64,000 bases of DNA from assembly GCA_016790765.1 (NCBI GenBank), contig JAEUMZ010000134.1:1-64000 (forward strand), given 5' to 3'. The stretch is from Betaproteobacteria bacterium (GTDB taxonomy: Bacteria > Pseudomonadota > Gammaproteobacteria > Burkholderiales > Usitatibacteraceae). The first letter of the stretch is position 1, and each line of letters begins with the position of its first letter. The notes under the pieces are model-generated. The model made no database searches. It worked only from the letters and a program-made list of their open reading frames with translations, and was not told the DNA's origin. This document shows positions 26,342 to 34,133 of this stretch, piece after piece. The position numbers and the translations under genes were made by a program.

Positions 26342-27181
26342 TCAGGGCAGGTGGATCACCCCGCGCCCAATCTCAATCACCTGGCCGGTGACCTGAATCC
26401 GTCCGCTAACGGACACGTCGAGCCCCAAGTGACACGCCCGTCCCGTTTGCTCGCCTTGTTCAATCGAGAACGCGCAAGGATTCCGCCCATTGGAGAGCAT
26501 CCATCCGCCCAGGTTGGCGGTGGCCGACCCGGTGGCGGGGTCCTCGATGACGCTGGTGTGCTTCATGAAAAAGAACCGCGACAGCAGTTTTCCCGCGCCA
26601 TTGGCCGAGAAGACGTAGGCCATCGAACGGTCCTGGCTGCTCTTGATCCGCGCCAGCTTCTCGGCGGCCGGCGAGGCCCGGCGCACCGCGTCCGGTGAGG
26701 CCAGCGGGATGATCAGCTGATCCGACCCGGTGTTCACCCAGCGCGCGCCATCGAGGACATCGGCCGCCGCCAGGCCCAGGGCATCCGCCAGTTGCGCAGC
26801 GGAGAATTCCACCTCGCGCACGGCCGGTGCGTTGGCGGTAAAGGTCCACCGGTCTGCCTTCGCTTCCACGGGAATGATCCCGGCTTTCATCTCCAGGCGC
26901 AGCGTGTCGCCGGCCGAACGCAAGTCGCGCACCACGTGCGCGGACCCGAGCGTCGGGTGGCCGGCAAAGGCCATCTCGAAGGTGGGCGTGAAAATCCGCA
27001 CCCGCGCCGTGGCCGCCCCAGAGGGCAGGATGAAGGTGGTTTCCGAGAGGTTGAACTGCAGCGCCAGCGCCTGCATCTCGGCGACACTGAGGCCTTCGCC
27101 GTTCTCGAACACGCACAGCGGATTGCCGCCGAACACCGATTCGGCGAAGACATTGACGAGGCGATAGGGGTAGGCGCGCAT
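26342..27181 (-). CDS. PhzF family isomerase/epimerase-like protein
   Basis: Protein of 279 aa with the PhzF (diaminopimelate-epimerase) double hot-dog-like fold. Conserved parts: YRLVNVFAESVFGGNPLCVF at the N-terminus; the LSETTFI segment with the acidic residue corresponding to the PhzF catalytic Glu; FEMAFAGHPTLGSAHV; and EDPATGSATANLGG. It is unlikely to make phenazines, since no phz cluster is present. Members act on diverse small metabolites. It is flanked on both sides by family A repeats. Confidence 0.9.
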   Translation of the reverse strand: MRAYPYRLVNVFAESVFGGNPLCVFENGEGLSVAEMQALALQFNLSETTFILPSGAATARVRIFTPTFEMAFAGHPTLGSAHVVRDLRSAGDTLRLEMKAGIIPVEAKADRWTFTANAPAVREVEFSAAQLADALGLAAADVLDGARWVNTGSDQLIIPLASPDAVRRASPAAEKLARIKSSQDRSMAYVFSANGAGKLLSRFFFMKHTSVIEDPATGSATANLGGWMLSNGRNPCAFSIEQGEQTGRACHLGLDVSVSGRIQVTGQVIEIGRGVIHLP

Positions 27182-27222
27182 GGACGATTGCGTGGCGGTT
27201 TGTCAAAAGTGACTCGGTATTA

Positions 27223-27308
27223 TGTCGCCTCGGCGCAGGCCGGGGTCCAATTGCGGTTGACGTGACAAGAGTTCCCAAAATTGGGCCCCGGCCTACGCCG
27301 GGGTGACA
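27223..27308. repeat. REP-like palindrome, family A (copy 3)
   Basis: Arms TGTCGCCTCGGCGCAGGCCG (left) and a right arm ending CTACGCCGGGGTGACA. The spacer is longer than in copy 2. It lies between the divergent PhzF-like and msrA genes. Confidence 0.8.
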
Positions 27309-27453
27309 GGCCAAAGTTCGTGCCACAGGAGTCGGTGCCGAGCATGGGGCTCCATGTCCAATGAATCCGTAGCCGGGCCGTTCCCGTATTTGTGCGCATG
27401 CAAGTTTGCGCGAGTCCACGCGACTCAATACAGTCCACCCTTGGAGATCTGGA

Positions 27454-28071
27454 ATGCTGAATCGTCTTGTCCTGACTGCCGTGCTGTTCTTGATGTCGTT
27501 TTCCGCCCTTGCCCAGCCCAAGCCTGCGGCCACCGAGCGCATCGTCTTTGCCGGCGGCTGCTTCTGGTGCATGGAGCAGCCGTTCGACGTGCTGCCCGGC
27601 GTCATCTCCACCACCTCCGGCTACATCGGTGGGCAGAAGAAGAACCCCACCTACAAGGAAGTCTCCGCCGGAATCACGGGCCACACGGAGGCCGTGGAGG
27701 TGGTGTTCGACCCCGCGAAGGTCAAGCTTGAGAAACTGATCGACGTGTTCTGGCACAACATCGACCCCACCGTGAACGACCGCCAGTTCTGCGACGGCGG
27801 CAGCCAGTACCGGCCGGGCATTTTCTACGTCAACGACACGCAGAAAAAGGCAGCGCTGGAATCGAAGGCGGCGATCGAGAAGTCCAGGGTGTTGAAGGCG
27901 CCCATCGTGGCCGAGATCACCGAGGCCACCACGTTCTACCCGGCCGAGGACTACCACCAGGACTACTACCAAAGGAATTCGGTGCGCTACAAGTTCTACC
28001 GCAGCGGCTGCGGGCGTGACGCGCGCTTGAAGGAGCTGTGGGGGCAGTACGCGGGGAAGGGGCGGTTGTAG
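27454..28071 (+). CDS. msrA: Peptide methionine (S)-S-oxide reductase, exported
   Basis: MsrA of 205 aa that repairs S-methionine sulfoxide in proteins. A signal peptide (LNRLVLTAVLFLMSFSALAQ) predicts periplasmic location. The catalytic motif is GGCFWCME, with the second half YIGG and GHTEAVEVVFDP. EDYHQDYYQRNS and a resolving Cys in YRSGCGRD near the C-terminus complete the fold. ATG 27454 has a GGAG site upstream. No msrB lies nearby. Confidence 0.93.
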   Translation: MLNRLVLTAVLFLMSFSALAQPKPAATERIVFAGGCFWCMEQPFDVLPGVISTTSGYIGGQKKNPTYKEVSAGITGHTEAVEVVFDPAKVKLEKLIDVFWHNIDPTVNDRQFCDGGSQYRPGIFYVNDTQKKAALESKAAIEKSRVLKAPIVAEITEATTFYPAEDYHQDYYQRNSVRYKFYRSGCGRDARLKELWGQYAGKGRL

Positions 28072-28101
28072 GGATGGTGGATCGCTCCCGACGCCCGCGC
28101 C

Positions 28102-28353
28102 TTAGCGGTGCGGGCAGCCGGGCCAGCAGCACGGCCTCCTCATGCCGCTGCGCATCTTGTCGATGCCCGCTTCGATGCGGCGTTTCCGCGTGGCGTCCTG
28201 CTTGGGCGAAGTGACCCAGCAAATCCATTCGTTGCGCGCCAGCGGGGTGATGTCGGCCCAGAGGCTTTTCGCGGGGGCGCAGGATTCGATGGCCTTTCGC
28301 AGGTCTGCGGGGAGCTTGTGGACGGTGCCATGGGTGATCTTGTCAGTTGTCAC
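28102..28353 (-). CDS. YdeI/OmpD-associated family protein (short)
   Basis: Protein of about 83 aa corresponding to the C-terminal YdeI/OmdA region: LPADLRKAIESC, LWADITPLARNEWICWV and the Arg-rich end with RRPCCWPGCPHR. Family members have been linked to bacteriocin protection and membrane stress, but the mechanism is unknown. GTG 28353 is preferred because GAAGG lies 8 nt upstream. Longer in-frame starts would run into the neighbouring cassette gene. Full-length relatives are often longer, so this may be a short variant. Confidence 0.75.
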   Translation of the reverse strand: MTTDKITHGTVHKLPADLRKAIESCAPAKSLWADITPLARNEWICWVTSPKQDATRKRRIEAGIDKMRSGMRRPCCWPGCPHR

Positions 28354-28429
28354 GCCCTGAACCTTCAATATCTTGCTGGCCAATCCTTGGTGAACACGCT
28401 TCGACGTGATGAGTCCACCAGGGCGATGG

Positions 28430-28445
28430 GTCAGGTAGCGCTGCG
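28430..28445. repeat. Half copy of family C repeat
   Basis: GTCAGGTAGCGCTGCG is identical to 16 bases of the right arm of the family C palindrome at 20211. It supplies the stop codon and last residues of the cassette GNAT on the minus strand. Confidence 0.7.
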
Positions 28446-28943
28446 TACTTGGCAAACCATGTGGTGTTCATCGTGCAGGACGCCATCCACGAGCAGAAAT
28501 TCGCGCTCGGTTCCGTACACCTCGAATCCGACGCGCCGATACAACGAGATTGCAGCCGCGTTCTGCGTGTTCACGCCCAGATTGACCTGGCGGACGCCAA
28601 GCTCATCGCGAGCGTACGCAAGGGCATGGACCAGCAGTTCCTGGCCGACCCCGGACCTGCGCGCGTCCGGCGCAACGTACATGCCCCAGATGTAGGCCTT
28701 GTGGGCAAGCTTTGACATTCCTTCGCGCTGCACGCCCACCACGCCACGCAACGCCGGACCGGCGAACCAGCCAAAGATCGCGCCATCCGGCTTGTGCGCA
28801 AGGCGTTGGGCAACAACCTCAAGTGGTGTCCCGACTTCTTCCTCATGGCTGGACGCAAAAGCGCTCGGGCACTCCTGCAGGCCGCATAGGCGTACGGACT
28901 GGAATTGCTCAGCGTCTGAGGGAAGCAATCGACGGACGGTCAT
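28431..28943 (-). CDS. GNAT family N-acetyltransferase (integron cassette)
   Basis: Acetyltransferase of 170 aa. The acetyl-CoA motif is GMYVAPDARRSGVGQELL, and the C-terminal unit is NAAAISLYRRVGFEVYGTE. It resembles antibiotic/amine acetyltransferases but has no specific signature. ATG 28943 lies 6 bp after a degenerate attC core, the cassette pattern in this array. On its 3' side a full attC is missing: the stop falls in a family C repeat half-copy, which marks the end of the array. Confidence 0.85.
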   Translation of the reverse strand: MTVRRLLPSDAEQFQSVRLCGLQECPSAFASSHEEEVGTPLEVVAQRLAHKPDGAIFGWFAGPALRGVVGVQREGMSKLAHKAYIWGMYVAPDARRSGVGQELLVHALAYARDELGVRQVNLGVNTQNAAAISLYRRVGFEVYGTEREFLLVDGVLHDEHHMVCQVRSAT

Positions 28944-28949
28944 GGGGTG

Positions 28950-29031
28950 GACTAGCGATCAAGGTAAGGGGCGCGCCGCTGTTGATGCGTCACAGTGAGC
29001 GAAGCGAACGTTCTTCAACGCAATGTTGGAA
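28950..29031 (-). other. attC-like site, degenerate (82 bp)
   Basis: Cores are GACTAGC (28950-28956) and GTTGGAA (29025-29031) on the + strand. Interior elements (AAGGTAAGGGGCGCGCCGCT, then CTTCAACGC) align with the better attC at 30019-30099. It is flanked directly by two cassette genes. Confidence 0.6.
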
Positions 29032-29038
29032 GTCGGGC

Positions 29039-29464
29039 TCACTTTGCGTCCCTAGCTTGGCGAAGTTTTTCAAGTAGCACCTTGTCGCCCTCAAGCGTAG
29101 GCAGAATTGTCCGCGATCCGGAGCACATCCAGACCCAACCTTCGGAGGTTGTGTGAATGATCCACTGATCTCCCGCCATGATGCGAACGCCGCACATGCC
29201 GGTATCAGTGATGGTGCGCAGTACTGTAATGCCGTCAGGACTTCCACGGAATCGCTCAATGAGCTGATATCTGACGCTGACGACGGGAATACCCCGGTCG
29301 GTCTGGGATGTGAGATCCGTGCCGAGGACTTTGGCCTGGAATATGATGGGGGACTTCGAGTCCCACCAGCTCTCCGCGGTCGGACAGGAGCAAGCCGATG
29401 CGATGGGCACGCCCAGAATGCCGAAGACCGATGCGAGAAAGACTGGTACGGCGTTCATTTGCAT
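29039..29464 (-). CDS. TIMP/NTR-like secreted protein (integron cassette)
   Basis: Exported protein of 141 aa. Signal sequence followed by ASACSCPTAE, i.e. mature Cys-X-Cys, then FQAKVLGTDL, YQLIERFRG, TDTGMCGVRIMAGDQWIIHT and a later MCSGSR. The N-terminal CxC, the CGVxxxxGxxxI strand and the paired cysteines are the hallmarks of the TIMP/NTR OB-fold. The first mature Cys could alternatively be lipidated. The ATG lies 3 nt after an attC core and the stop 7 nt before the next one. Role unknown; TIMP-like domains in animals inhibit metalloproteases. Confidence 0.7.
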   Translation of the reverse strand: MQMNAVPVFLASVFGILGVPIASACSCPTAESWWDSKSPIIFQAKVLGTDLTSQTDRGIPVVSVRYQLIERFRGSPDGITVLRTITDTGMCGVRIMAGDQWIIHTTSEGWVWMCSGSRTILPTLEGDKVLLEKLRQARDAK

Positions 29465-29467
29465 GAC

Positions 29468-29545
29468 TTCTAGCGTTCGACGTAACCGGACCGCGGAGGC
29501 TGGCGCAGCCAGCCGTAGTGGGTCCGCTTGATGGAGGGGTTACGC
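29468..29545 (-). other. attC recombination site (78 bp)
   Basis: Minus-strand R'' is GCGTAAC (29545-29539), which contains the TAA stop of the upstream GNAT gene. L'' is CCTCCATCAAGCGGACC, the stem arms are GGCTGGC/GCCAGCC, then GGTTACGTCGAAC and a degenerate R' GCTAGAA (29474-29468). Confidence 0.72.
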
Positions 29546-30013
29546 GTCATTAGGTATGCGCAGCCATTTTTCGAGGTTGACCCCATCCGCGGCACCGCTG
29601 TACATGCGCCGCTTGAGGCAAATTTCGTGGTAGCCGTGCTGGTTGTAGAAGCTGCGGGCGGCGACACTATCTAGGCGCGCCTCGACGCGAACTCGCTTTG
29701 AGCCGGCGACAACTGCACAGGCCTCAAGCCAGGCCAGGATTGAACTACCTACACCTTGACGCTGGCTGGCGGGACGGACAGCAAACAGAACCAGGTGCGC
29801 GTCGTCGTCCCAGTACTCCATGATGCCGAACCCGACCAGTTTGTCTTGTTCGCGAACTACTGCAACGTTTGTGTTTGGTGAGGCAATCGCGCGAGCGACA
29901 CGCGCTGGCTGCCATGACCAAGGAAGCCCGTACTCGATCAAGCTCCTCGACATTTCGGCGATTGCCTCGGAATCACTGGCCAGAGCGAGCTGAATTTGCA
30001 AAGCCGGGGTCAC
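29540..30013 (-). CDS. GNAT family N-acetyltransferase, RimI-like (integron cassette)
   Basis: Acetyltransferase of 157 aa. The acetyl-CoA loop is FAVRPASQRQGVGSSILAWL, and SVAARSFYNQHGYHEICLKR forms the C-terminal unit. The acceptor cannot be inferred. GTG 30013 sits 5 nt after the attC core of the preceding site. The TAA stop is embedded in the R'' box of its own attC (29539-29545), a direct sign of cassette architecture. Confidence 0.85.
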   Translation of the reverse strand: MTPALQIQLALASDSEAIAEMSRSLIEYGLPWSWQPARVARAIASPNTNVAVVREQDKLVGFGIMEYWDDDAHLVLFAVRPASQRQGVGSSILAWLEACAVVAGSKRVRVEARLDSVAARSFYNQHGYHEICLKRRMYSGAADGVNLEKWLRIPNDA

Positions 30014-30018
30014 GTGAC

Positions 30019-30099
30019 GGCTAACGACTTAGCTAAAGGGCGCGCCGCTTTTGGCGCGTCCAGCGACCGAAGGGAGCGACCTTGAGCGCCGTGTTAGGC
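30019..30099 (-). other. attC recombination site (81 bp)
   Basis: From GGCTAAC (30019-30025) to GTTAGGC (30093-30099), with L boxes AGCTAAAG and CTTGAGCG and central stem GGGCGCGCC/GGCGCGTCC. It is the best-preserved attC of the window and resembles the site at 7071-7151. Confidence 0.85.
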
Positions 30100-30105
30100 A
30101 TACCG

Positions 30106-30591
30106 TCACGCGGGCGCGCTTGCGCTAAGGTTGGCATAAGAACGAAGCCACTCTTGAAATGAGGGTGCAACTTTGCCAATGTTCCTCTCCTCATGCAGAA
30201 AAAAATAGACAGGGCTGTCGTCAGCTCGGCCCTTCAAAGAGTCACTTGGCTTTAAACAAAAATAATCGCCTCCCCCGTTCGTTGCAATCGGCACATATCC
30301 GCGCTTTAGACCGAGCTGACGTAGTGATCGCATTTCTGCCGACAATTCCATTGGAGCAAGAAAATGATAGATGGGTTCAAGAAAGTCTTTCGCTGATAAG
30401 GCGGCGTTGGTCAATGACTGCTCGATCTGAACCCAGCCGAACCGCAGGATGAACTCTCGATAGGCTGCGGGCAGCAACCCAAGTTCCCGTTCTGCGGCGT
30501 CAAGCGGGCCAGGATTGACTGTGCTTGGAAGATATTCGGCGTCCACCCATTTCTTCACGAATTGCTGAAAAATCTCGTCGCGTGAATTCAT
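30106..30591 (-). CDS. SMI1/KNR4 family protein (integron cassette)
   Basis: Protein of 161 aa of the SMI1/KNR4 (SUKH-type) superfamily. The signature LPAAYREFILRFGWVQIE is followed by YVPIATNGGGDYFCLKPSD, typical of the fold, and a C-terminal SFQEWLRSYANL. SUKH proteins are often immunity proteins against nuclease toxins, but no toxin gene is adjacent. As a cassette it may be an orphan immunity gene (inference). ATG 30591 lies 7 nt after GTTAGGC, and the stop lies 6 bp before the attC. Confidence 0.82.
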   Translation of the reverse strand: MNSRDEIFQQFVKKWVDAEYLPSTVNPGPLDAAERELGLLPAAYREFILRFGWVQIEQSLTNAALSAKDFLEPIYHFLAPMELSAEMRSLRQLGLKRGYVPIATNGGGDYFCLKPSDSLKGRADDSPVYFFLHEERNIGKVAPSFQEWLRSYANLSASAPA

Positions 30592-30598
30592 TAGGTAT

Positions 30599-30652
30599 GC
30601 CTAACTTAATGTAGTGGAACTAGCTGTCCTCGTATCACGGTCAGCTGTCCTC
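30599..30652 (-). other. Cassette boundary core with direct repeats (attI-like or attC remnant)
   Basis: On the minus strand GTTAGGC (30605-30599) begins the first cassette. Upstream of it are two 10-bp direct repeats, GAGGACAGCT (30652-30643 and 30631-30622), spaced by 21 bp. attI sites have direct repeats beside the core, but no integrase gene follows. Confidence 0.4.
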
Positions 30653-30943
30653 TGATCGGATTGTGGATAGACCGCAAGATCTTCATTGCGATCAAAAGCT
30701 TATCACCCGACTTGCCGCTGATCGACCCCCATAACAGAATCGGCAAAAGCGGCAGACGAATGACGAATCTGCCAATGGAAGTTGGATGCGGAGTGGTCGC
30801 CGAAGTTTGACGTACTCCAACGGTGCCAGACATGAACGCCAGCGCCTCCAAATAGCAAACCCCAGTACTGGCGAGCCTTCCTGGCCAAAACCGCCCCAAA
30901 CGTCGCACCAGTGCTTGACTTTGGCGCACGAACGCCCTGAACC
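30606..30943. other. Gene-free spacer between cassette array and peptidase gene
   Basis: No gene is recognised. It contains the direct repeats near the first cassette core and, at its far end, a copy of the dispersed repeat (30883-30930). Minus-strand frames here are open but show no family resemblance and lack starts with ribosome sites. Confidence 0.5.
30883..30930 (+). repeat. Dispersed ~50-bp intergenic repeat, copy 2
   Basis: Contains CGCACCAGTGCTTGACTTTG followed by GCGCA, the core shared with 39781, 43930, 48371 and (reversed) 56308. Confidence 0.65.
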
Positions 30944-32410
30944 CTACACCGCCTTGCGCACAAACTCCCGGAGGTGCTTCCCCTGCGCCTTCAGCGACGG
31001 CATGTGCACGTACATCATGTGCCCGCCTTCGTAGTAGTACTTGACGATGTTCTTGGCCAGCGCGGGGTCGAGGGCCATGTGGTTCAGCACATAGTCGCTG
31101 GCGAAGTGCGGGGTGGCCAGGTCGTAGTAGCCGCTGGCCACATAGACCTTCATGTGCGGGTTGGTGGACATGGCCTTGCGCAGCGGCTCGGCGACATTGA
31201 GGTAGCCGTTCGGCGTGCCGAAATCCCAGGTCATGTAGAGCTTGGAGATCATCGTGTAGGGCGTGTCGGTGGCGAAGCCCAAGTCGCGGCCGAGGTAATC
31301 GTTGATGCACGCCGAGTACGCGCCATCGAGGTTGCTGTGCGCGGGGTCGAACTCGAAGTTCTCGCCCGCGGCATCGCGGTCCACGCCCTTGAAGCGGCTG
31401 TCCAAGCGCCCAACCGTGCGGCGTTCCTTTCGCAACAGTTCCTTGCAGAAGCGGTGGATCTGGATGCGCAGGTTGGTCGATTCGATGTAGCCCGCATCCA
31501 GCCCGGTGTACCTGGCCAGTTTCTTGACGATCTCAGCACGCTTCGCGGGCGGGAGCTTGTCGCCCTGGAACAGCGCCAGCGCGTAGTCGCTCTCGGCAAA
31601 CGCCTCCACTTCGTCCATCACCGCGCGCAGCGGCTTCTTTCGCAGTGCTGCGTCGATCTTGCCGTGGTACCACGCCGTGGCGGCATAGGTGGGCAGGAAC
31701 AGCACGTGCGCCAGGTCGTGGCCTTCCGCGAAGCGCAGGGCGGAAAATTCCAGCGCCGTGGAAAACAGCATCAGGCCATTGAGGTTGAGGCTGTACTTTT
31801 CCTGCAGGTGCGAGGACAGTCCGGCCGCGCGCGTGGTGCCGTAGGATTCGCCGGCGATAAACTTGGGCGAGGCCCAGCGCTGGTGGCGCGAGGTGTACAG
31901 CCGGATGAACGCGCCCACGCTTTCGATGTCGCGCTGGTAGCTGTGGAATTCCTTGATTTTTTCCCCATCGAGCATGCGGCTGTAGCCGGTGCCGATCGGG
32001 TCGATGAACACCAGGTCGGTGTCGGAAAACACCGAGTGCTCGTTGTCCACCAGTTGGTACGGTGGCGGCGGCGCGAAGCCGTCCTGGTCCACCTTCACCC
32101 GCTTCGGGCCCAGCACGCCCAGGTGCAGCCACACGCTGGAGGAGCCCGGCCCGCCGTTGAACGAAAACGTGAGGGGCCGCTTGGCGGGGTCCTTCACCCC
32201 GTCCTTCACGTAGGCGATGAAGAACATCTCCGCCTTTGCCTTGCCGGCCTCGCGCTTGCCGTCGTTGTCGCCATCCTCGCGGATCACCACCGTGCCGCAG
32301 GTGACGGTGTAGCTGATCGTTTCGCCGTCGAGGCGGATCTTGTGTTTGGTGGTGACCAGGCGGTCGGCGGGTTCGGGTTTGCTCGATTCGTTTTTCTTCT
32401 CGTCATTCAT
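30944..32410 (-). CDS. Serine carboxypeptidase-like peptidase (S10 family)
   Basis: Alpha/beta-hydrolase peptidase of 488 aa. S10 landmarks: NGGPGSSS oxyanion region (85-92), nucleophile Ser189 in GESYGT, Asp in SGYYDLATP and His in YEGGHMMY near the C-terminus. DPIGTGYS is also typical. From the ATG at 32410, which has GAGGAA upstream, there is no signal peptide. Most S10 enzymes are exported or lysosomal, so this one may be cytosolic or the start may be misjudged. It stands alone. Confidence 0.9.
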   Translation of the reverse strand: MNDEKKNESSKPEPADRLVTTKHKIRLDGETISYTVTCGTVVIREDGDNDGKREAGKAKAEMFFIAYVKDGVKDPAKRPLTFSFNGGPGSSSVWLHLGVLGPKRVKVDQDGFAPPPPYQLVDNEHSVFSDTDLVFIDPIGTGYSRMLDGEKIKEFHSYQRDIESVGAFIRLYTSRHQRWASPKFIAGESYGTTRAAGLSSHLQEKYSLNLNGLMLFSTALEFSALRFAEGHDLAHVLFLPTYAATAWYHGKIDAALRKKPLRAVMDEVEAFAESDYALALFQGDKLPPAKRAEIVKKLARYTGLDAGYIESTNLRIQIHRFCKELLRKERRTVGRLDSRFKGVDRDAAGENFEFDPAHSNLDGAYSACINDYLGRDLGFATDTPYTMISKLYMTWDFGTPNGYLNVAEPLRKAMSTNPHMKVYVASGYYDLATPHFASDYVLNHMALDPALAKNIVKYYYEGGHMMYVHMPSLKAQGKHLREFVRKAV

Positions 32411-32636
32411 GCAGAGTTCCTCGATTCGATTCGGCAAAAAACCTGAAACACAGAGGGTAGGGATTTTGAGGAGGGCACTGAGAAACCCTCAAATAGTCGT
32501 GGGCCGGTTTCGTGTATGCCGTCGGTGCCTGGAGGGTAGTCTCGACCACCCGCTCAAGGCTCTCTCCGTGCGCTCCCAACTCTCTCTACCCTCTGTGTCC
32601 AAGGTTCTGAATGTTCCCCTATCCACGATCCTCGAC

Positions 32637-34061
32637 TTACTTCAGCAACAGCTTGATCAGCGACTCAAACCGTTTTCCGAACGGCGGCTTGAACAGGAAC
32701 ATGCCGTTGAGCAAGGCCTGGTGGAATACCGGCTTCATGTGCGAAAACGTCTCGAATCCGGCCTGCCCGTGGTAGGCACCCATTCCGGACGGGCCCACGC
32801 CGCCGAACGGCAGGTGCTCCTGCGAAATGTGCAGGATGGTCTCGTTCACCGTCACGCCGCCGGCCACCGTGTGGTCCAGCACCTTGTCGATGTGGTCCTG
32901 GAAATTGCCGAAGTAGTACAGCGCCAGCGGGCGCGGCCGGGCGTTGACATAGGCGATGGCGTCGTCGAGCGTGTCGTAGGGCACCAGGGGCAGCAGCGGG
33001 CCGAAGATCTCCTCCTGCATGATGCGCATGCCGTCGGTGACGTTGGCCACCACCGTCGGGGCGATCTTTCCGGAGGCGGCGACGCCCTGTTCGGCGTGCA
33101 GCACGCGCACCGCGGCGCCCTGGGCCAGCGCATCGTCCAGGTAGCCCAGCAGCCGGGCGCGGTGGCGCGCATTGATGATGGTGGTGTAGTCCGGGTTGTC
33201 CGCCAGCGTGGGATAGGTGGCTTCCACGGCGCGCTGGGCGGCATCGGCAAAGGCGCGCTCCTGCGCGCGCGGCACCAGCACGTAGTCCGGCGCGATGCAG
33301 GTCTGCCCCGCGTTCACGCATTTGCCGAACATGATCTTCTGCGCCGCCTCGTCGATGCGGCACTCCGGCCCGACGATGGCCGGCGACTTGCCGCCCAGTT
33401 CCAGCGTCACCGGGGTGAGGTTTTCGGACGCCGCGCGCATCACGTGGCGGCCCACCGCCGTGGACCCGGTGAACAGCAGGTGGTCGAACGGCAGGTGCGA
33501 GAACGCCTCGGCGACGTCGGCATCACCGAGGAGGACCTGCACCTCGCCGCCGGGGAAGTACTTGGCCGCGAGCGATTGCATCAGTTCGCCGGTGTGCGGC
33601 GTGAACTCGCTCATCTTCACCAGCACGCGGTTGCCGGCGGCCAGTGCGCCGGACAGCGGCGAGAGCGCCAGCAGCATCGGGTAGTTCCACGGCACGATGA
33701 TGCCGACCACGCCCAGCGGCTGCGGGCGGATTTCCGTGCGCGCCGGCAGGAACCACATCGAGGCCCAGCGGCGCTTGGGTTTCATCCATGCGCCCACGTG
33801 CCGGCGCGCGCCGCGGATGGCGGACAAGGCCGGGAAGACTTCCAGCGCCCGGGTTTCGTGCGCCGATCGATGCCCGAAGTCGGCCGACACGGCGCGCTCG
33901 AAGGCCGCCATATTCTCCACGACCAGGCGTTCCAGGGACGCGAGCACCGCGCGGCGGGCCGGCGCGGCCGGCATGCGCTGGCGGGCGAAATCCGCCCGCG
34001 CGCGTGCGAACGCGTGGATCAGGGCAGGGTAGGCGGAAAGGTTGGGCTGGCTCAGGTCCAT
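32637..34061 (-). CDS. Coniferyl-aldehyde-type aldehyde dehydrogenase
   Basis: NAD(P)-dependent aldehyde dehydrogenase of 474 aa. The catalytic Cys255 lies in NAGQTCIAPDY, the general base Glu221 in TLELGGKSP, and the PWN motif at 124-126. The overall short length, FEMPHIS-type spacing and the hydrophobic C-terminal end (HQALLNGMFLFKPPFGK) fit the coniferyl aldehyde dehydrogenase/fatty aldehyde dehydrogenase branch. Substrate is thus an aromatic or long-chain aldehyde. It is divergent from the gene at 34134. Confidence 0.87.
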   Translation of the reverse strand: MDLSQPNLSAYPALIHAFARARADFARQRMPAAPARRAVLASLERLVVENMAAFERAVSADFGHRSAHETRALEVFPALSAIRGARRHVGAWMKPKRRWASMWFLPARTEIRPQPLGVVGIIVPWNYPMLLALSPLSGALAAGNRVLVKMSEFTPHTGELMQSLAAKYFPGGEVQVLLGDADVAEAFSHLPFDHLLFTGSTAVGRHVMRAASENLTPVTLELGGKSPAIVGPECRIDEAAQKIMFGKCVNAGQTCIAPDYVLVPRAQERAFADAAQRAVEATYPTLADNPDYTTIINARHRARLLGYLDDALAQGAAVRVLHAEQGVAASGKIAPTVVANVTDGMRIMQEEIFGPLLPLVPYDTLDDAIAYVNARPRPLALYYFGNFQDHIDKVLDHTVAGGVTVNETILHISQEHLPFGGVGPSGMGAYHGQAGFETFSHMKPVFHQALLNGMFLFKPPFGKRFESLIKLLLK

Positions 34062-34133
34062 GCGGCGTCCTCGGCAATGCGACCCGTAGAATACCAGTCC
34101 CGTGCCGCGCTGGCGGCCGCAAGCGCGCGCCCG

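Noticed and set aside
28431-30605. GNAT/SMI1 cluster considered as a toxin-antitoxin or phage-defence island
   Set aside because: No ribbon-helix-helix antitoxin, DUF1778 or toxin partner is next to the GNATs, and each gene is separated by an attC-like site, so a cassette array explains the layout better.
30606-31310. Minus-strand frame reading from the peptidase gene into the cassette spacer
   Set aside because: Most of it overlaps the peptidase in another frame; the unique part near 30606-30800 has no recognisable motif.
30974-32446. 490-codon plus-strand frame opposite the S10 peptidase
   Set aside because: Antisense shadow; the peptidase has the full catalytic triad.
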